64,000 bases of DNA from NCBI GenBank assembly GCA_964291275.2, contig OZ219799.1:1860001-1924000 (forward strand), read 5' to 3'. A program made the position numbers and the translations under genes. Below, piece after piece: positions 1 to 8,455 of the stretch. The notes below the pieces were generated by a model, which did not search any database, was not told the DNA's origin, and saw only the letters and a list, made by a program, of their open reading frames with translations. Each line of letters begins with the position of its first letter. Positions within the stretch are counted from its first letter, which is position 1. This stretch comes from Bin80 sp964291275. GTDB lineage: Bacteria; Bacteroidota; Rhodothermia; Rhodothermales; Bin80.

Positions 1-1
1 G

Positions 2-265
2 CTGTGTCACCCGATAGCCCTCGAAGCGATAGACCTGACGTTTTCTTTCAATGAAAGGATGTATTCGATAACCGTCCGGGCTGAAGCAACCTCGGTTGGA
101 CGTACAGGTGTAGAGATGGAGGCCTTAACGGCGGTATCAATTGCCTCATTGGCCATTTACGATATGTGTAAATCAATTTCGAATAACATTCGTATCACAG
201 ATATTCACTTGGTATCCAAGGAGGGTGGTGTGCATGGTGCTTACCATGTACGTGACGGTCGTTGA
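2..265 (+). CDS. moaC: Cyclic pyranopterin monophosphate synthase MoaC, C-terminal part
   Basis: This is the 3' end of a gene that enters from the left edge; the start is outside the window. The frame is open from base 2 and begins with the MoaC signature LCHPIAL. It continues through GRTGVEMEALTAVS and IYDMCKS to the stop. In the known family MoaC works with MoaA to turn GTP into cyclic pyranopterin monophosphate, the first step of molybdenum cofactor synthesis, in the cytoplasm. The LCHP and MEALTAV motifs line the active site of the hexamer. Only about 87 residues remain of the usual 155-165. An internal Met at base 59 could be taken for a start, but conserved sequence lies upstream of it. 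The next gene, floA, begins 18 bases downstream on the same strand. Confidence 0.93.
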   Translation: MCHPIALEAIDLTFSFNERMYSITVRAEATSVGRTGVEMEALTAVSIASLAIYDMCKSISNNIRITDIHLVSKEGGVHGAYHVRDGR

Positions 266-283
266 TATCACAAACCGATAAAA

Positions 284-1282
284 ATGGAGAATTTATTAAG
301 CTTTGGAGGTCTAGTCGTCATTTTATTGATCCTGTTCGGGGTCATTATGCTGCTGTACTTTGTGCCGGTGCGTCTTTGGATTACGGCAATTTTTTCAGGT
401 GTTCATCTGAGACTCTTTCGTGATTTGGTAGGAATGCGTCTGCGTCGCGTCCCACCGGACAGAATTGTAAAGCCGCTCATCACTGCGCACAAGGCCGGGA
501 TCCCTTCGGAGACGCCCAAACTTGAAGCACATTTCCTGGCCGGGGGTAATGTGCAGCAGGTAATCAATGCGCTCATTTCAGCAGATAAGGCAGACATTGA
601 CCTGCCGTTTGAGCGTGCCACGGCGATTGACCTTGCCGGGCGCGATGTGTTTGAGGCCGTGCAGGTTTCGGTAAATCCGAAGGTCATCGAAACCCCGCCC
701 ATCTCCGCAATAGCAAAGGACGGAATTCAGTTACGGGCGATTGCGCGTGTTACGGTGCGTGCCAACATTGAGCGGCTGGTAGGTGGTGCCGGTGAAGAAA
801 CAATTATCGCTCGAGTAGGCGAGGGAATTGTCTCTACGATCGGATCTTCCGTCTCACATGCCGCGGTGCTGGAAAATCCCGATAGAATTTCCAAGACGGT
901 ATTAGCCAAGGGGCTGGATTCCGGGACGGCATTTGAGATTCTTTCGATTGATATTGCCGATGTTGACGTTGGTGAAAACATTGGGGCTAAGCTGCAGACA
1001 GATCAGGCAGAGGCAGATTTACAGGTCGCGCGTGCGAAGGCTGAGGAGCGGCGTGCAGCTGCGGTGGCACTCGAACAGGAAATGGTCGCTCGGGTGCAGG
1101 AGGCGCGAGCCCGTGTGGTAGAAGCAGAAGCTATGGTTCCTGCGGCTATTGCGGAGGCTTTCCGTAAGGGTCAACTGGGAGTTATGGATTACTATAACCT
1201 GCGCAACATTGAGGCAGATACGGATATGCGCTCTGCAATTGGGGGTACAAGTACTGGTTTAAGCGAGGATGAAAGCAAGTAG
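284..1282 (+). CDS. floA: Flotillin-like protein FloA
   Basis: A 332-aa protein with one hydrophobic hairpin-like segment at residues about 5-35. It is followed by an SPFH-type domain and an Ala/Glu/Arg-rich coiled coil (about 235-290), where the run EADLQVARAKAEERRAAA is typical of FloA/YqfA. Length matches the family (about 330 aa). FloA proteins sit on the inner face of the membrane, oligomerise and organise membrane microdomains that affect secretion and signalling. The ATG lies 18 bases after moaC, so the two may be co-transcribed, although they share no known pathway. The acidic C-terminal tail (GLSEDESK) is not conserved. Downstream there is no gene until ispH, only a decayed transposon. 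Confidence 0.93.
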   Translation: MENLLSFGGLVVILLILFGVIMLLYFVPVRLWITAIFSGVHLRLFRDLVGMRLRRVPPDRIVKPLITAHKAGIPSETPKLEAHFLAGGNVQQVINALISADKADIDLPFERATAIDLAGRDVFEAVQVSVNPKVIETPPISAIAKDGIQLRAIARVTVRANIERLVGGAGEETIIARVGEGIVSTIGSSVSHAAVLENPDRISKTVLAKGLDSGTAFEILSIDIADVDVGENIGAKLQTDQAEADLQVARAKAEERRAAAVALEQEMVARVQEARARVVEAEAMVPAAIAEAFRKGQLGVMDYYNLRNIEADTDMRSAIGGTSTGLSEDESK

Positions 1283-1454
1283 GAATTAGTTAAGTCTGTT
1301 TTTGATGGGTTGTCAGCAGTTCTGGCAGTCATGTTGCTTTTTATGGCGGGGTATGCTTTTTCCCGATTGACTGTGGGTGATACGGCTTGTCGATGCTTTG
1401 CAGAGGCGAGCTGCTTCGTTGGCGAGGATGATCTGTATTCCAAAACTCGAGGAA

Positions 1455-1945
1455 TTATATACCTGACTGTACGGTATCTATTTCGCTGGTCTTAGGTGTC
1501 GGTAATCCGAACGACCCTTGTCGTGCAGTTGGCCCAATTCTGAGAGCCCGTATGTTTGCGGCCGTATGATTCGCATGGCCACAGGCCATACACTCGAATT
1601 GGCGCTGCGTCGTCCGATTACCTGACTCGGTATGCCCGCACACATAACACAGCTGACTCGTACACGTCGTTTTGATCTCAATTACCCCCCACGACATTTA
1701 TAGCCCAGCATCTGATCTAGCTCACCCTAATCCGTTTCCAGAATCTCACGGTTGAGCCCAGACTTCTGCTCCACGTTCGTACTCGGGGATTCAATCGTAT
1801 CCTTTGCCGAACGCGTCATCGCTTCCACTTTTAAGTTTTCCAGTACAACCGTACGCCGCGCTAAATCAGCCAAATTTTTTACTTGCCTTGGTTCCAGCAC
1901 TAACCTGTACGTGATGTTGCGATAGGTACTAGCCGTTTCGCTCAT
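1455..1945 (-). pseudogene. Decayed TnpB (IS200/IS605-type OrfB) remnant
   Basis: Three pieces of a TnpB protein lie in order on the minus strand. An N-terminal start (MSETASTYRNITYRLVLEP) runs with a large internal deletion into the mid-protein motif VVLENLKVEAMTRSAKDT and KSGLNREILETD. A TAG then replaces the conserved Trp of the family's DWG-type motif. The same frame goes on as GELDQMLGYKCRGG to a second stop. Another frame then carries the zinc ribbon, with two CxxC pairs (CYVCGH and CMACGH). TnpB in intact elements is an RNA-guided nuclease. Here most of the RuvC region is gone, so it must be inactive. No partner TnpA is visible. The flanks 1283-1454 and 1946-2232 hold nothing I can recognise. 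Confidence 0.8.
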
Positions 1946-2232
1946 AAACAAACAGCCCAAAATTTGGTAAACCGAAAAACGGGTATGGTATTACCTATGG
2001 TGTTATAGTAAGCACTGGGTCGGACGGCTATCTGGCCCAGTATCCCCATTGCTGTCCGATTGCTGGAAGATTCCTGCGAGTAACAGTCTCGCATATAATT
2101 TCCAATGCTAAATTCTGGTATCCTTAAAATAGCTTCCGCTTCAACCTCTGGCGACTTTCCTATGGAACAGATCCTATTGTTGAACCTTGCGGGCATACGT
2201 AGATAAGGCGAGCGGTCAAATTATCGAATACA

Positions 2233-3465
2233 ATGCCACGGACATTCAAGATTCCGCAATTCTATCGCAGCCCGATCATATCGACGCTTAAGACTGCGCG
2301 AACGGCGGCAGATCCGCGGAAGAAGGACACTTCACCCTCACTCTTGGACTTCGGATCTCTCCGCCTGTGGATTCCCCGGAATTTCGGTTTTTGCTTCGGT
2401 GTGGAAAACGCCGTCGAAATCGCCTATCAGGCAATTGCGGATCATCCAGACCGTCGACTGTTCATGCTCTCGGAAATGATTCACAACCCTCATGTGAATA
2501 ATGATCTGCGTCGACGGGGTATGCAGTTCCTACGTTCAACCATGGGGGAACAGCTAATTCCCTTCAGTACGCTTGTCCCTGAGGATATTGTTATTATTCC
2601 TGCCTTCGGAACCACGCTGGAAATTTTTGCAGAACTGGAAGCCTTGGGAGTAGATGTACGCACGTACGATACGACGTGTCCGTTTGTCGAAAAGGTTTGG
2701 CGTCGGAGTGCACAGATAGGTGACAGGGGCTACACTGTAATCATTCATGGCAAGCGGCTTCATGAGGAGTCACGTGCGACCTTTTCGCATGCCAGGGAGC
2801 ACGCTCCGGTGATCGTGGTACGAGATATTGCCGAGGCGAATGATTTGGCAAAGGTAATCCGGGGCGAGGAGGGGCGTGACTATTTTTTTGATCGGTTTGC
2901 TGATCGTTACAGTAAAGGGCTTGATCCGGACCGGGATCTGGTGCGCATCGGTGTTGTGAACCAGACCACAATGTTGGTGACAGAGACACAAGCGGTTACG
3001 GGTGTTCTGCGGAGGGCCATTGTCGATCGGTATGGTGCAAAGGATCACTTTGTAGATACCAGCGATACGCTTTGCTACGCAACTCATGAAAACCAGGAGG
3101 CAGTAGGAGCGCTGCTGGATCGACCGCTCAGTTTGGCGCTCGTCGTTGGGGGATACAACTCTTCAAATACCAGTCAGATAGTTTCTTTGTGTAGAGAGAT
3201 GGTTCCCACTTACTTCATACGGGGAGCCGATGATATTGCGGGCAGGAAACGGATACATCACTATGACTATGCGGCCAAAGAAGTGCGTACGACCGTAAAT
3301 TGGATACCAACGGACCGTCCAGTATCTATCGCACTGACTTCGGGTGCATCCTGTCCCGATATGTTAATGGATGAAGTGATTCGTAAAGTGGTGGCATTTT
3401 TTGAGGACACAGCTTCCTTTGAACAGGCACTGGCGCCGTATCAGAATGCTCCTGCAACAGCGTAA
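2233..3465 (+). CDS. ispH: 4-Hydroxy-3-methylbut-2-enyl diphosphate reductase IspH (long form)
   Basis: The protein has 410 aa, longer than the roughly 315 aa of the E. coli enzyme and like the long form seen in cyanobacteria and some Bacteroidota relatives. The three cysteines that hold the iron-sulfur cluster are visible: Cys54 in NFGFCFGVENA, Cys149 in TTCPFVEK and Cys374 in SGASCPDMLMDEV. EMIHNPHVNN, DTLCYATHENQ and GGYNSSNTSQ match substrate-binding motifs. IspH is the last enzyme of the MEP pathway and makes IPP and DMAPP in the cytoplasm. The same pathway's dxr lies at 44.4 kb. The N-terminal 45 residues are poorly conserved, so a later start is possible. The stop is 5 bases before the following lipoprotein gene. 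Confidence 0.95.
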   Translation: MPRTFKIPQFYRSPIISTLKTARTAADPRKKDTSPSLLDFGSLRLWIPRNFGFCFGVENAVEIAYQAIADHPDRRLFMLSEMIHNPHVNNDLRRRGMQFLRSTMGEQLIPFSTLVPEDIVIIPAFGTTLEIFAELEALGVDVRTYDTTCPFVEKVWRRSAQIGDRGYTVIIHGKRLHEESRATFSHAREHAPVIVVRDIAEANDLAKVIRGEEGRDYFFDRFADRYSKGLDPDRDLVRIGVVNQTTMLVTETQAVTGVLRRAIVDRYGAKDHFVDTSDTLCYATHENQEAVGALLDRPLSLALVVGGYNSSNTSQIVSLCREMVPTYFIRGADDIAGRKRIHHYDYAAKEVRTTVNWIPTDRPVSIALTSGASCPDMLMDEVIRKVVAFFEDTASFEQALAPYQNAPATA

Positions 3466-3470
3466 GTCAA

Positions 3471-4031
3471 ATGACGACGCGTGGCATTTGGGTTTGCCTT
3501 ATTGTTCTTGCGTCCTGTGACGTATTTAGTGCACGTACACCTGAGCCGCCGGTGGGCGAGGCGGGCACATGGCTGCAGCCGGTAGTTCCCGACCTTGTTG
3601 TTGATAATCTGCGAGCTGCTGTCGAAGAACTTAATGCTGCCAACTACCGACGTTCCATTGATCAGGAATTTGTGTTCACTCCAACTGCTCCCGCACAGGC
3701 GCGTGATCCACAGCGCTGGGCTATCTGGGGACAGGCCCAGGAAAACAGCTATTTCACGACAGTTGCGGAAGCGGCCAAGGAGAACACTGGACATTTTCTT
3801 CGCCTAGAAGATGTGACCACTGAGCTGGGGGATACGACGTACACGTTAGAGGCCCATTATGTGCTGCTGATCAAGCACGGAAGCCGGCAAGTCGCCGACT
3901 CCCTGCAGGGAAGATTAATCTGGATCATTGCAAGGAATCCCGATGGTCTCTGGGCCCTTTCCTGGTGGAAAGACCAGAGCATTGGATCGGCAGATTCCTG
4001 GAGTGATCTTAAAGCTGAGTTTGGTAACTAA
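3471..4031 (+). CDS. Putative lipoprotein, NTF2/SnoaL-like fold
   Basis: A 186-aa protein of unknown function. The N-terminus has a short charged region, a hydrophobic stretch and the lipobox VLASC with Cys at residue 16, so it is probably lipidated and anchored in the envelope. The remainder (DNLRAAVEELNAANYRRSID and later LWALSWWKDQ) has the length and pattern of a small cone-shaped NTF2-like domain, as in the next gene; this is inference from pattern. The ATG is chosen because it gives a complete lipoprotein signal. It follows ispH by 5 bases and is 9 bases from the next lipoprotein gene, so the three probably share a transcript. The two lipoproteins may be diverged paralogues. Confidence 0.7.
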   Translation: MTTRGIWVCLIVLASCDVFSARTPEPPVGEAGTWLQPVVPDLVVDNLRAAVEELNAANYRRSIDQEFVFTPTAPAQARDPQRWAIWGQAQENSYFTTVAEAAKENTGHFLRLEDVTTELGDTTYTLEAHYVLLIKHGSRQVADSLQGRLIWIIARNPDGLWALSWWKDQSIGSADSWSDLKAEFGN

Positions 4032-4040
4032 TTATTGGTA

Positions 4041-4562
4041 GTGATACGCCAATTCTACATAGCCGGGATGGCAGTCATGGTTCTGCCGTTTTTGTTGGCA
4101 GCATGCAATCCGTTTGCGCCTGCTATAGGAGAGGGAGATCCGTTTGGTGATCTACTGGGCGATCCCAAGACCATTGAGGGATATTTCACCAATTTCAGAA
4201 ATGCGTACGAACTGCGGGATCTCTCACTTTATGAACCTCTAATCGATTCGTCATTTGTGTTTATTTACACGGATTTTGATACGGGAATTGAGCGCGAATG
4301 GGGATTTGGGCAGGAGCTCGAGACAACCCGCAGGATGTTCGAGAGTGTTGTGGAAGTGCAGTTGCAGTGGAATCAGATGATTTCCAGGCAGGTTTTCGAT
4401 GAAGGCACACGGGCGATTACGGTGCGGAGCTTCAATCTTGCCATCGGTCTGGATAATGGCGAGGTGTTCAGAGGTGATGGTAACGTAAATTTCCTGCTTG
4501 CACGCACGGATACAACCCGCGCCTGGAAGTTACGCCGTTGGCGTGATGAAAGTGAACTGTAG
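4041..4562 (+). CDS. Putative lipoprotein, NTF2/SnoaL-like fold
   Basis: A protein of about 173 aa with a clear type II signal: hydrophobic VMVLPFLLAAC, Cys at about residue 22. It is therefore likely a lipoprotein. The mature part starts with a Gly/Asp/Pro-rich linker. The segment TIEGYFTNFRNAYELRDLSLY and a closing WKLRRWRDE strand resemble a small NTF2-like domain of the kind found in SnoaL/DUF4440 proteins. There is no ATG: GTG at 4041 is preferred over TTG at 4035 because GTG is the commoner alternative start. It lies 9 bases after the preceding lipoprotein gene and 19 bases before the peptidase gene. No function can be assigned. Confidence 0.65.
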   Translation: MIRQFYIAGMAVMVLPFLLAACNPFAPAIGEGDPFGDLLGDPKTIEGYFTNFRNAYELRDLSLYEPLIDSSFVFIYTDFDTGIEREWGFGQELETTRRMFESVVEVQLQWNQMISRQVFDEGTRAITVRSFNLAIGLDNGEVFRGDGNVNFLLARTDTTRAWKLRRWRDESEL

Positions 4563-4581
4563 TACAAAAGTATAACTTCAA

Positions 4582-5979
4582 ATGAGCGATGTAACGCATG
4601 CACTGCACTATGCAAAGGCTAATCAAGGTCGTTTTGTGGGGGAGTTGATTGATTTGCTTCGTATCTCTTCGATCAGCACTGATCCGGCTTATTCACAAGA
4701 TGTTGCAGACGCGGCTAGTTGGTTGGCAGAAGCACTGCGGGATATCGGAGTAATGGATGCCATACTTACTGAAACGAAGGGACATCCGATTGTAACTGGT
4801 GAAGTGCATGTAGACTCAGCACTTCCTACAGTCCTGGTGTATGGCCACTACGATGTCCAACCGCCTGACCCGCTTGATCTGTGGAACTCGCCTCCTTTTG
4901 ATCCCATGATTGAGGATGGTGTGCTCTATGCACGCGGAGCCTGCGATGATAAAGGTCAGCTGTTTATGCACCTGAAGGCGTTGGAATGCTGGATGCGCAC
5001 CGCGGGCAAACCGCCTGTAAATCTCAAATTCATTTTGGAGGGCGAAGAAGAATCTGGATCGGCAAGCCTCCCAGGGTTCATTAAGGAGCACAAGGATGCC
5101 CTGGCAGCGGATATAGTTGTGATTTCGGATTCCAGTTTATTTGCACCGGGTATTCCTTCTATTACTTATGGTTTGCGGGGGATGGCCTATGTGGAAATCA
5201 CAGTAACAGGGCCGGACCGAGACCTCCACTCAGGTACATACGGGGGCGCCATTCATAACCCAATCAACGCATTGGCAGCCTTGATCGGGGAGATGCACGA
5301 TGGGCATGACAGGATTACGATTGATGGTTTTTATGATTGTGTGAGGTCACTTTCCGAGAGTGAACGGAGTGCCATTGCAGCATTACCGTTTGATGCGGAG
5401 GCTTGGGCACGGGAGGTTGGTGTTGGTACACCGCGTACGGAGTCAGGTTATTCAGTATTGGAGGCGTCAACGGCACGTCCCACACTTGACTGCAATGGTA
5501 TCTGGGGTGGTTATACTGGGGATGGGGCGAAGACGGTATTGCCCTCGAAGGCCAGTGCGAAGATTTCCATGCGACTGGTACCTGATCAGGACCCAGAAGA
5601 GATAACCGAGCTTATGGAGGCATGGTTGCGTGCGCGCGTACCTGATTCCATGCAGTTACAGTTCAAGAGCCTACATGGAGCACAGCCTGTGCTGATTGAT
5701 ACCGGGAGTGCCGCGATGACCGCGGCATCGAAGGCATTGAATGACGTTTATGGCCGCAATCCCTATTTCACGCGCATTGGGGGCAGTATACCGGTGGTAG
5801 CTGATTTCAAGCACTTACTGGGATTGGACAGTGTGCTCATGGGTTTTGGACTGGATTCTGACGCGATCCACTCCCCGAACGAACATTTTGGACTGGATCG
5901 GTTCGCGCAGGGAATTGAGGCGATCGCGCGATTCCATGCTCATTATGCCTCGTGTGCAGGATCCGCTCAGGTCCACTAA
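4582..5979 (+). CDS. M20 family metallopeptidase (dipeptidase)
   Basis: A 465-aa cytoplasmic zinc peptidase of the M20/CNDP-like dipeptidase group. Metal-binding motifs are visible in order: GHYDVQPP with His89 and Asp91, GACDDKGQ with Asp122, EGEEESGS with the catalytic Glu155 and ligand Glu156, and HSPNEHF near the C-terminus. A lid domain spans roughly 200-350. Family members hydrolyse dipeptides and similar amide substrates. The exact substrate cannot be told from sequence; succinyl-diaminopimelate desuccinylase is less likely because the lid motif fits dipeptidases better. It starts 19 bases after the lipoprotein gene and ends 17 bases before tRNA-Leu. Confidence 0.9.
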   Translation: MSDVTHALHYAKANQGRFVGELIDLLRISSISTDPAYSQDVADAASWLAEALRDIGVMDAILTETKGHPIVTGEVHVDSALPTVLVYGHYDVQPPDPLDLWNSPPFDPMIEDGVLYARGACDDKGQLFMHLKALECWMRTAGKPPVNLKFILEGEEESGSASLPGFIKEHKDALAADIVVISDSSLFAPGIPSITYGLRGMAYVEITVTGPDRDLHSGTYGGAIHNPINALAALIGEMHDGHDRITIDGFYDCVRSLSESERSAIAALPFDAEAWAREVGVGTPRTESGYSVLEASTARPTLDCNGIWGGYTGDGAKTVLPSKASAKISMRLVPDQDPEEITELMEAWLRARVPDSMQLQFKSLHGAQPVLIDTGSAAMTAASKALNDVYGRNPYFTRIGGSIPVVADFKHLLGLDSVLMGFGLDSDAIHSPNEHFGLDRFAQGIEAIARFHAHYASCAGSAQVH

Positions 5980-5996
5980 AAGTAGAACGCTTTGTT

Positions 5997-6081
5997 GCCC
6001 GGGTGGCGGAATTGGTAGACGCGACGGACTCAAAATCCGTTGGCCCCAAAGGCTGTGTGGGTTCGAGTCCCACCCCGGGTA
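5997..6081 (+). tRNA. tRNA-Leu (CAA anticodon)
   Basis: The acceptor stem GCCCGGG pairs with CCCGGGT (one G-T pair). The D-arm holds the GGTAG box. The anticodon stem ACGGA/TCCGT encloses loop CTCAAAA, giving anticodon CAA, which reads UUG. A long variable arm and a T-arm with GTTCGAGTC follow, as expected for a class II tRNA. CCA is not encoded. Total length is 85 nt. It is followed by a terminator hairpin and then by a GC-rich island, so it may have served as an integration site. Confidence 0.96.
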
Positions 6082-6095
6082 CAGAACTGTTTATT

Positions 6096-6136
6096 ACAAA
6101 GCGCTAATCCTCAATGGGTTAGCGCTTTGTTGTTTT
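6096..6136 (+). terminator. Rho-independent terminator after tRNA-Leu
   Basis: A perfect 12-bp stem, ACAAAGCGCTAA pairing with TTAGCGCTTTGT, is separated by an 11-nt loop and followed by a T-rich tail. It lies 15 bases after the tRNA and would end its transcript. The stem is symmetric and could also stop transcription from the right. Confidence 0.85.
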
Positions 6137-6333
6137 GATGATGTCAACACTATATCTACAAAATATGCACGTATAGCCGAGGCGGGCGGGTAGCGGCCTG
6201 CGCACTGAACGAAGCCCAGACAGTCGATTGGCCCGGCTTTGAGGTCGAAGCCTTCCATTGGCGTCGATTGCTGAGGCGCACGAGGCGGTGGAGGAGATCG
6301 GTATTTGGCCGGGTCGTATTGAGTTTCGGGACC

Positions 6334-6786
6334 GAGGAGCCTTAAGGGGTCACGCCGTTTGAAGGGAGCGCGTCCGCCGCCGCCCGAATCGTGCGCAGCA
6401 TGATGGAAGGAGGGTGTCGATGGCTTCAAGTGTTCCCTAAGCGGCTGCGCAGGTCGGTCGTATCTCCGGCGCCCGCCGCAACCCAGTTCGCGTGGCAGGG
6501 AGAACTCGGTGCAAGCACATTCGGCGCAAATTGTGCGTAGGAAGGAAGTCCCCGAGGTTCTGGAGCAATTTTGGAAGGGTCCTCGGAAGATTGCCTGTTT
6601 CTCAACATAATGGCGATCTCCCGGAGCCACGCAGGGAGGGAGATACCCGTTATGGTGTGGATCTATGGTGGTGTTTTGTAGGGGGAAGCGGCTCCGGACC
6701 CGATACCGCAGGAAATGAATTCGCCAGACTAAGGTGTCATTCTGATGACCTTCAACTGCCGGCTTGGGCGTCTCGGTCATTTTGCA
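6334..6786 (+). pseudogene. Carboxylesterase type B (para-nitrobenzyl esterase) fragment, frameshifted
   Basis: On the plus strand the esterase hallmarks appear in the correct order but in shifting frames. A degenerate entry region ending in SEDCLFLNI (about 6583) is followed by IPVMVWIYGG, then a frame change to FVGGSGSGPDTAGNEFARL. A return to the first frame gives GVILMTFNCRLGRLGHFA. In intact type B esterases this covers the N-terminal third up to just before the GESAGG nucleophile elbow, which is missing here. At least two in-frame stops and two frameshifts make it non-functional. Homology stops at about 6786, where a truncated minus-strand rhaB begins. This is a junction between two broken genes. 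Confidence 0.78.
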
Positions 6787-6857
6787 TTACCGTCGAGCGT
6801 GCCAAGCACGGCCCGTCCGCTGGGGGTATTGAGGTTGAAGGCAAGGTACTGGTTCAT
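6777..6857 (-). pseudogene. rhaB: Rhamnulokinase N-terminal stub (truncated rhaB)
   Basis: A reading frame of only 26 codons starts 13 bases after the rhaA stop, at an ATG on the minus strand. It reads YLAFNLNTPSGRAVLGTLDG, very close to the phosphate-binding N-terminus of FGGY-family rhamnulokinases (usual form YLAFDLGASSGR). The frame then hits TGA exactly where sequence turns into the antisense of an esterase. A full kinase is about 480-500 aa, so more than 90% is lost. Its place directly behind rhaA fits a former rhaA-rhaB operon. Without it the cluster lacks the second enzyme of the phosphorylated rhamnose pathway. Confidence 0.72.
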
Positions 6858-6870
6858 GATGCTCACAATC

Positions 6871-8154
6871 TCAGAGGCTCTGCGGGGGCACGTAGGCGAC
6901 GTCGGCCCGCTCCGTGGTCTTCGCCGCGCGATAGCCGGAGGCGCGGAAAGCAGAGACTGGGTTGAGCGCGCCGCCACTACGTTGGCGGGCCTCGGTAACG
7001 AGGGGCCGCACGTCCGTCTCGTAGGCCGCTTTGAGCGCCTGTTCGGCCATCACTACATCGTTCGTATCCTGGTAGTACGCCAGCGCCGTCCGGTCGACGA
7101 GGAGCGCCTTCGCGTAGGACTGCCGCAGGTTGTCCACTGTCATCAAGAGCGCCTCGATCGGATCCTTCAGGTTGTGGCTCTGATCAATCATGTAGGCCGG
7201 GGCAGCGTCGAGCACGCCCGCCTCGGACGCGTCAACCAGCTCGTTGAAGACCAAAAAGAGCTGATACGGTTTGATCGAGCCGGCTATCAGATCGTCGTCG
7301 CCGTACTTCGAGTCGTTGAAGTGGAAGCCGCCGAGCTTGCCCGCCGTCACGAGCCGTGCCACGACCAGTTCGATGTTGGTGTTGGGCAGGTGATGGCCTA
7401 GGTCGACTAGGCAGGAGGCCCGAGGCCCTAGCGCCTGCGCCAGCATGAGCGACGAGCCCCAGTCCTGCACGACGGTAGCATAAAAGGCTGGTTCGTAGGG
7501 TTTATGCTCGGTAAAGAGCTGCCAGCCCTCCGGCAGCGCGGTGTAGATCTCGCGGAGGCCCTCCAGGGTGCGTTCGAAGCTCTTCCGGAGGTGCATCTGA
7601 CCGGGATAGTTGGCCCCGTCGGCCAGCCAGACCGAGAGCGCCTCGGAGCCGAGCGCCTGACCAACCTCAATAACGTGCACATTGTGGGCGACGGCCTGCG
7701 CACGCACGGCCGCGTTGGTGTGGCAGAGCGAGCCGAACTTGTAGCTGTGCCCTTGGTGCGCCTGATCCTGGAAGGTGTTCGAGTTGACCGCGTCAAAGCC
7801 CAGGCCCAGCGTGGTGGCATGATCGCGTAGGGCGCCGGGGTCGTCGGGTTCGTCCCACGGAAGGTGGAGCGAGACGCGGGGCGTGGCGCGTGTGAGTTGC
7901 TGGATCACGGCAATGTCGTCCATCTTCTCGAAGATGTCGCGCGGCTCGCCTGGTTCGGGGAAGCGCCCGAAGCGGGTGCCGCCGGTGCCCAGCGCCCAGG
8001 AGGGCACGGCCACTTCGAAGGCGGCCACCTGCGCAACGACGGCGTTGAGGTCGATTCCCCGCCGCCGGAGCTGTTCCCCTAGGTGCTCGGTGTCGCACCG
8101 GTGCGACTCCATCATCGCCGCGTTGCTTGTTTCGATCTGCTCTGGATTCATCAT
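6871..8154 (-). CDS. rhaA: L-rhamnose isomerase (RhaI type)
   Basis: A 427-aa xylose-isomerase-fold protein of the RhaI type first known from Pseudomonas stutzeri (about 430 aa), distinct from the E. coli RhaA type. Visible motifs include SLHLPWDEPDD, HKPYEPAFYATVVQDWG, CLVDLGHHLPNTNIE and GGFHFNDSKYGDDDL. Their His, Asp and Glu residues form the two-metal site. It would convert L-rhamnose to L-rhamnulose in the cytoplasm. The start may be either of two adjacent ATGs. Codons are strongly G/C-ending, unlike genes outside 6.1-9.9 kb, which suggests acquisition from a GC-richer relative. Upstream are a small membrane protein and a permease; downstream is a truncated rhamnulokinase. Product confidence is high. 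Confidence 0.92.
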   Translation of the reverse strand: MMNPEQIETSNAAMMESHRCDTEHLGEQLRRRGIDLNAVVAQVAAFEVAVPSWALGTGGTRFGRFPEPGEPRDIFEKMDDIAVIQQLTRATPRVSLHLPWDEPDDPGALRDHATTLGLGFDAVNSNTFQDQAHQGHSYKFGSLCHTNAAVRAQAVAHNVHVIEVGQALGSEALSVWLADGANYPGQMHLRKSFERTLEGLREIYTALPEGWQLFTEHKPYEPAFYATVVQDWGSSLMLAQALGPRASCLVDLGHHLPNTNIELVVARLVTAGKLGGFHFNDSKYGDDDLIAGSIKPYQLFLVFNELVDASEAGVLDAAPAYMIDQSHNLKDPIEALLMTVDNLRQSYAKALLVDRTALAYYQDTNDVVMAEQALKAAYETDVRPLVTEARQRSGGALNPVSAFRASGYRAAKTTERADVAYVPPQSL

Positions 8155-8278
8155 TTTTAGGTCTCGAGTTTAAGATTGCCCTCCAAGCTTCGCTGCGATA
8201 ACGGCCCATCCATCCGATTCGACAGCCCCCCCTGTCAAATCGAGATTGACGCATGGGAGGATGGAGTTTTTTGCAAGG

Positions 8279-8455
8279 TCAAACAGGGGCATCATGGGGC
8301 ATCCAGAAGGGTGCCGTGACGAACCAAAGCACCGCGCCGAGAGCCATCAGCGTCGCGTGAGTGGTCCATGTGATGGTACCCGCGAAGACCAGAAAGGCCG
8401 GCACGACCGTCAGCCCGAGGCCGAGGAACGAAGCGAGTTTCAGGGCAGTTTTCAT
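8279..8455 (-). CDS. Small two-helix membrane protein of the rhamnose cluster
   Basis: A 58-aa frame whose ATG overlaps the stop of the permease gene (ATGA), evidence of translational coupling. It reads as two hydrophobic helices: LASFLGLGLTVVPAFLVFAG, a short turn with TWTTH, then ALGAVLWFVTAPFW, ending in MPHDAPV. I do not know a named family. Coupling to the permease suggests an accessory or stabilising subunit for rhamnose uptake, which is inference. GC content matches the island. It is 124 bases upstream of rhaA. Confidence 0.6.
   Translation of the reverse strand: MKTALKLASFLGLGLTVVPAFLVFAGTITWTTHATLMALGAVLWFVTAPFWMPHDAPV

Noticed and set aside
1310..1495. 61-codon plus-strand frame after floA
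   Set aside because: A hydrophobic start but no conserved continuation, and it runs into the antisense of the tnpB relic.
1942..2196. 84-codon minus-strand frame upstream of the tnpB relic
   Set aside because: No recognisable family or signal; likely chance or further decayed transposon sequence.
6094..6780. 228-codon minus-strand frame
   Set aside because: It is antisense to the carboxylesterase fragment, Pro/Arg-rich with no family likeness, and begins inside the esterase-rhaB junction.
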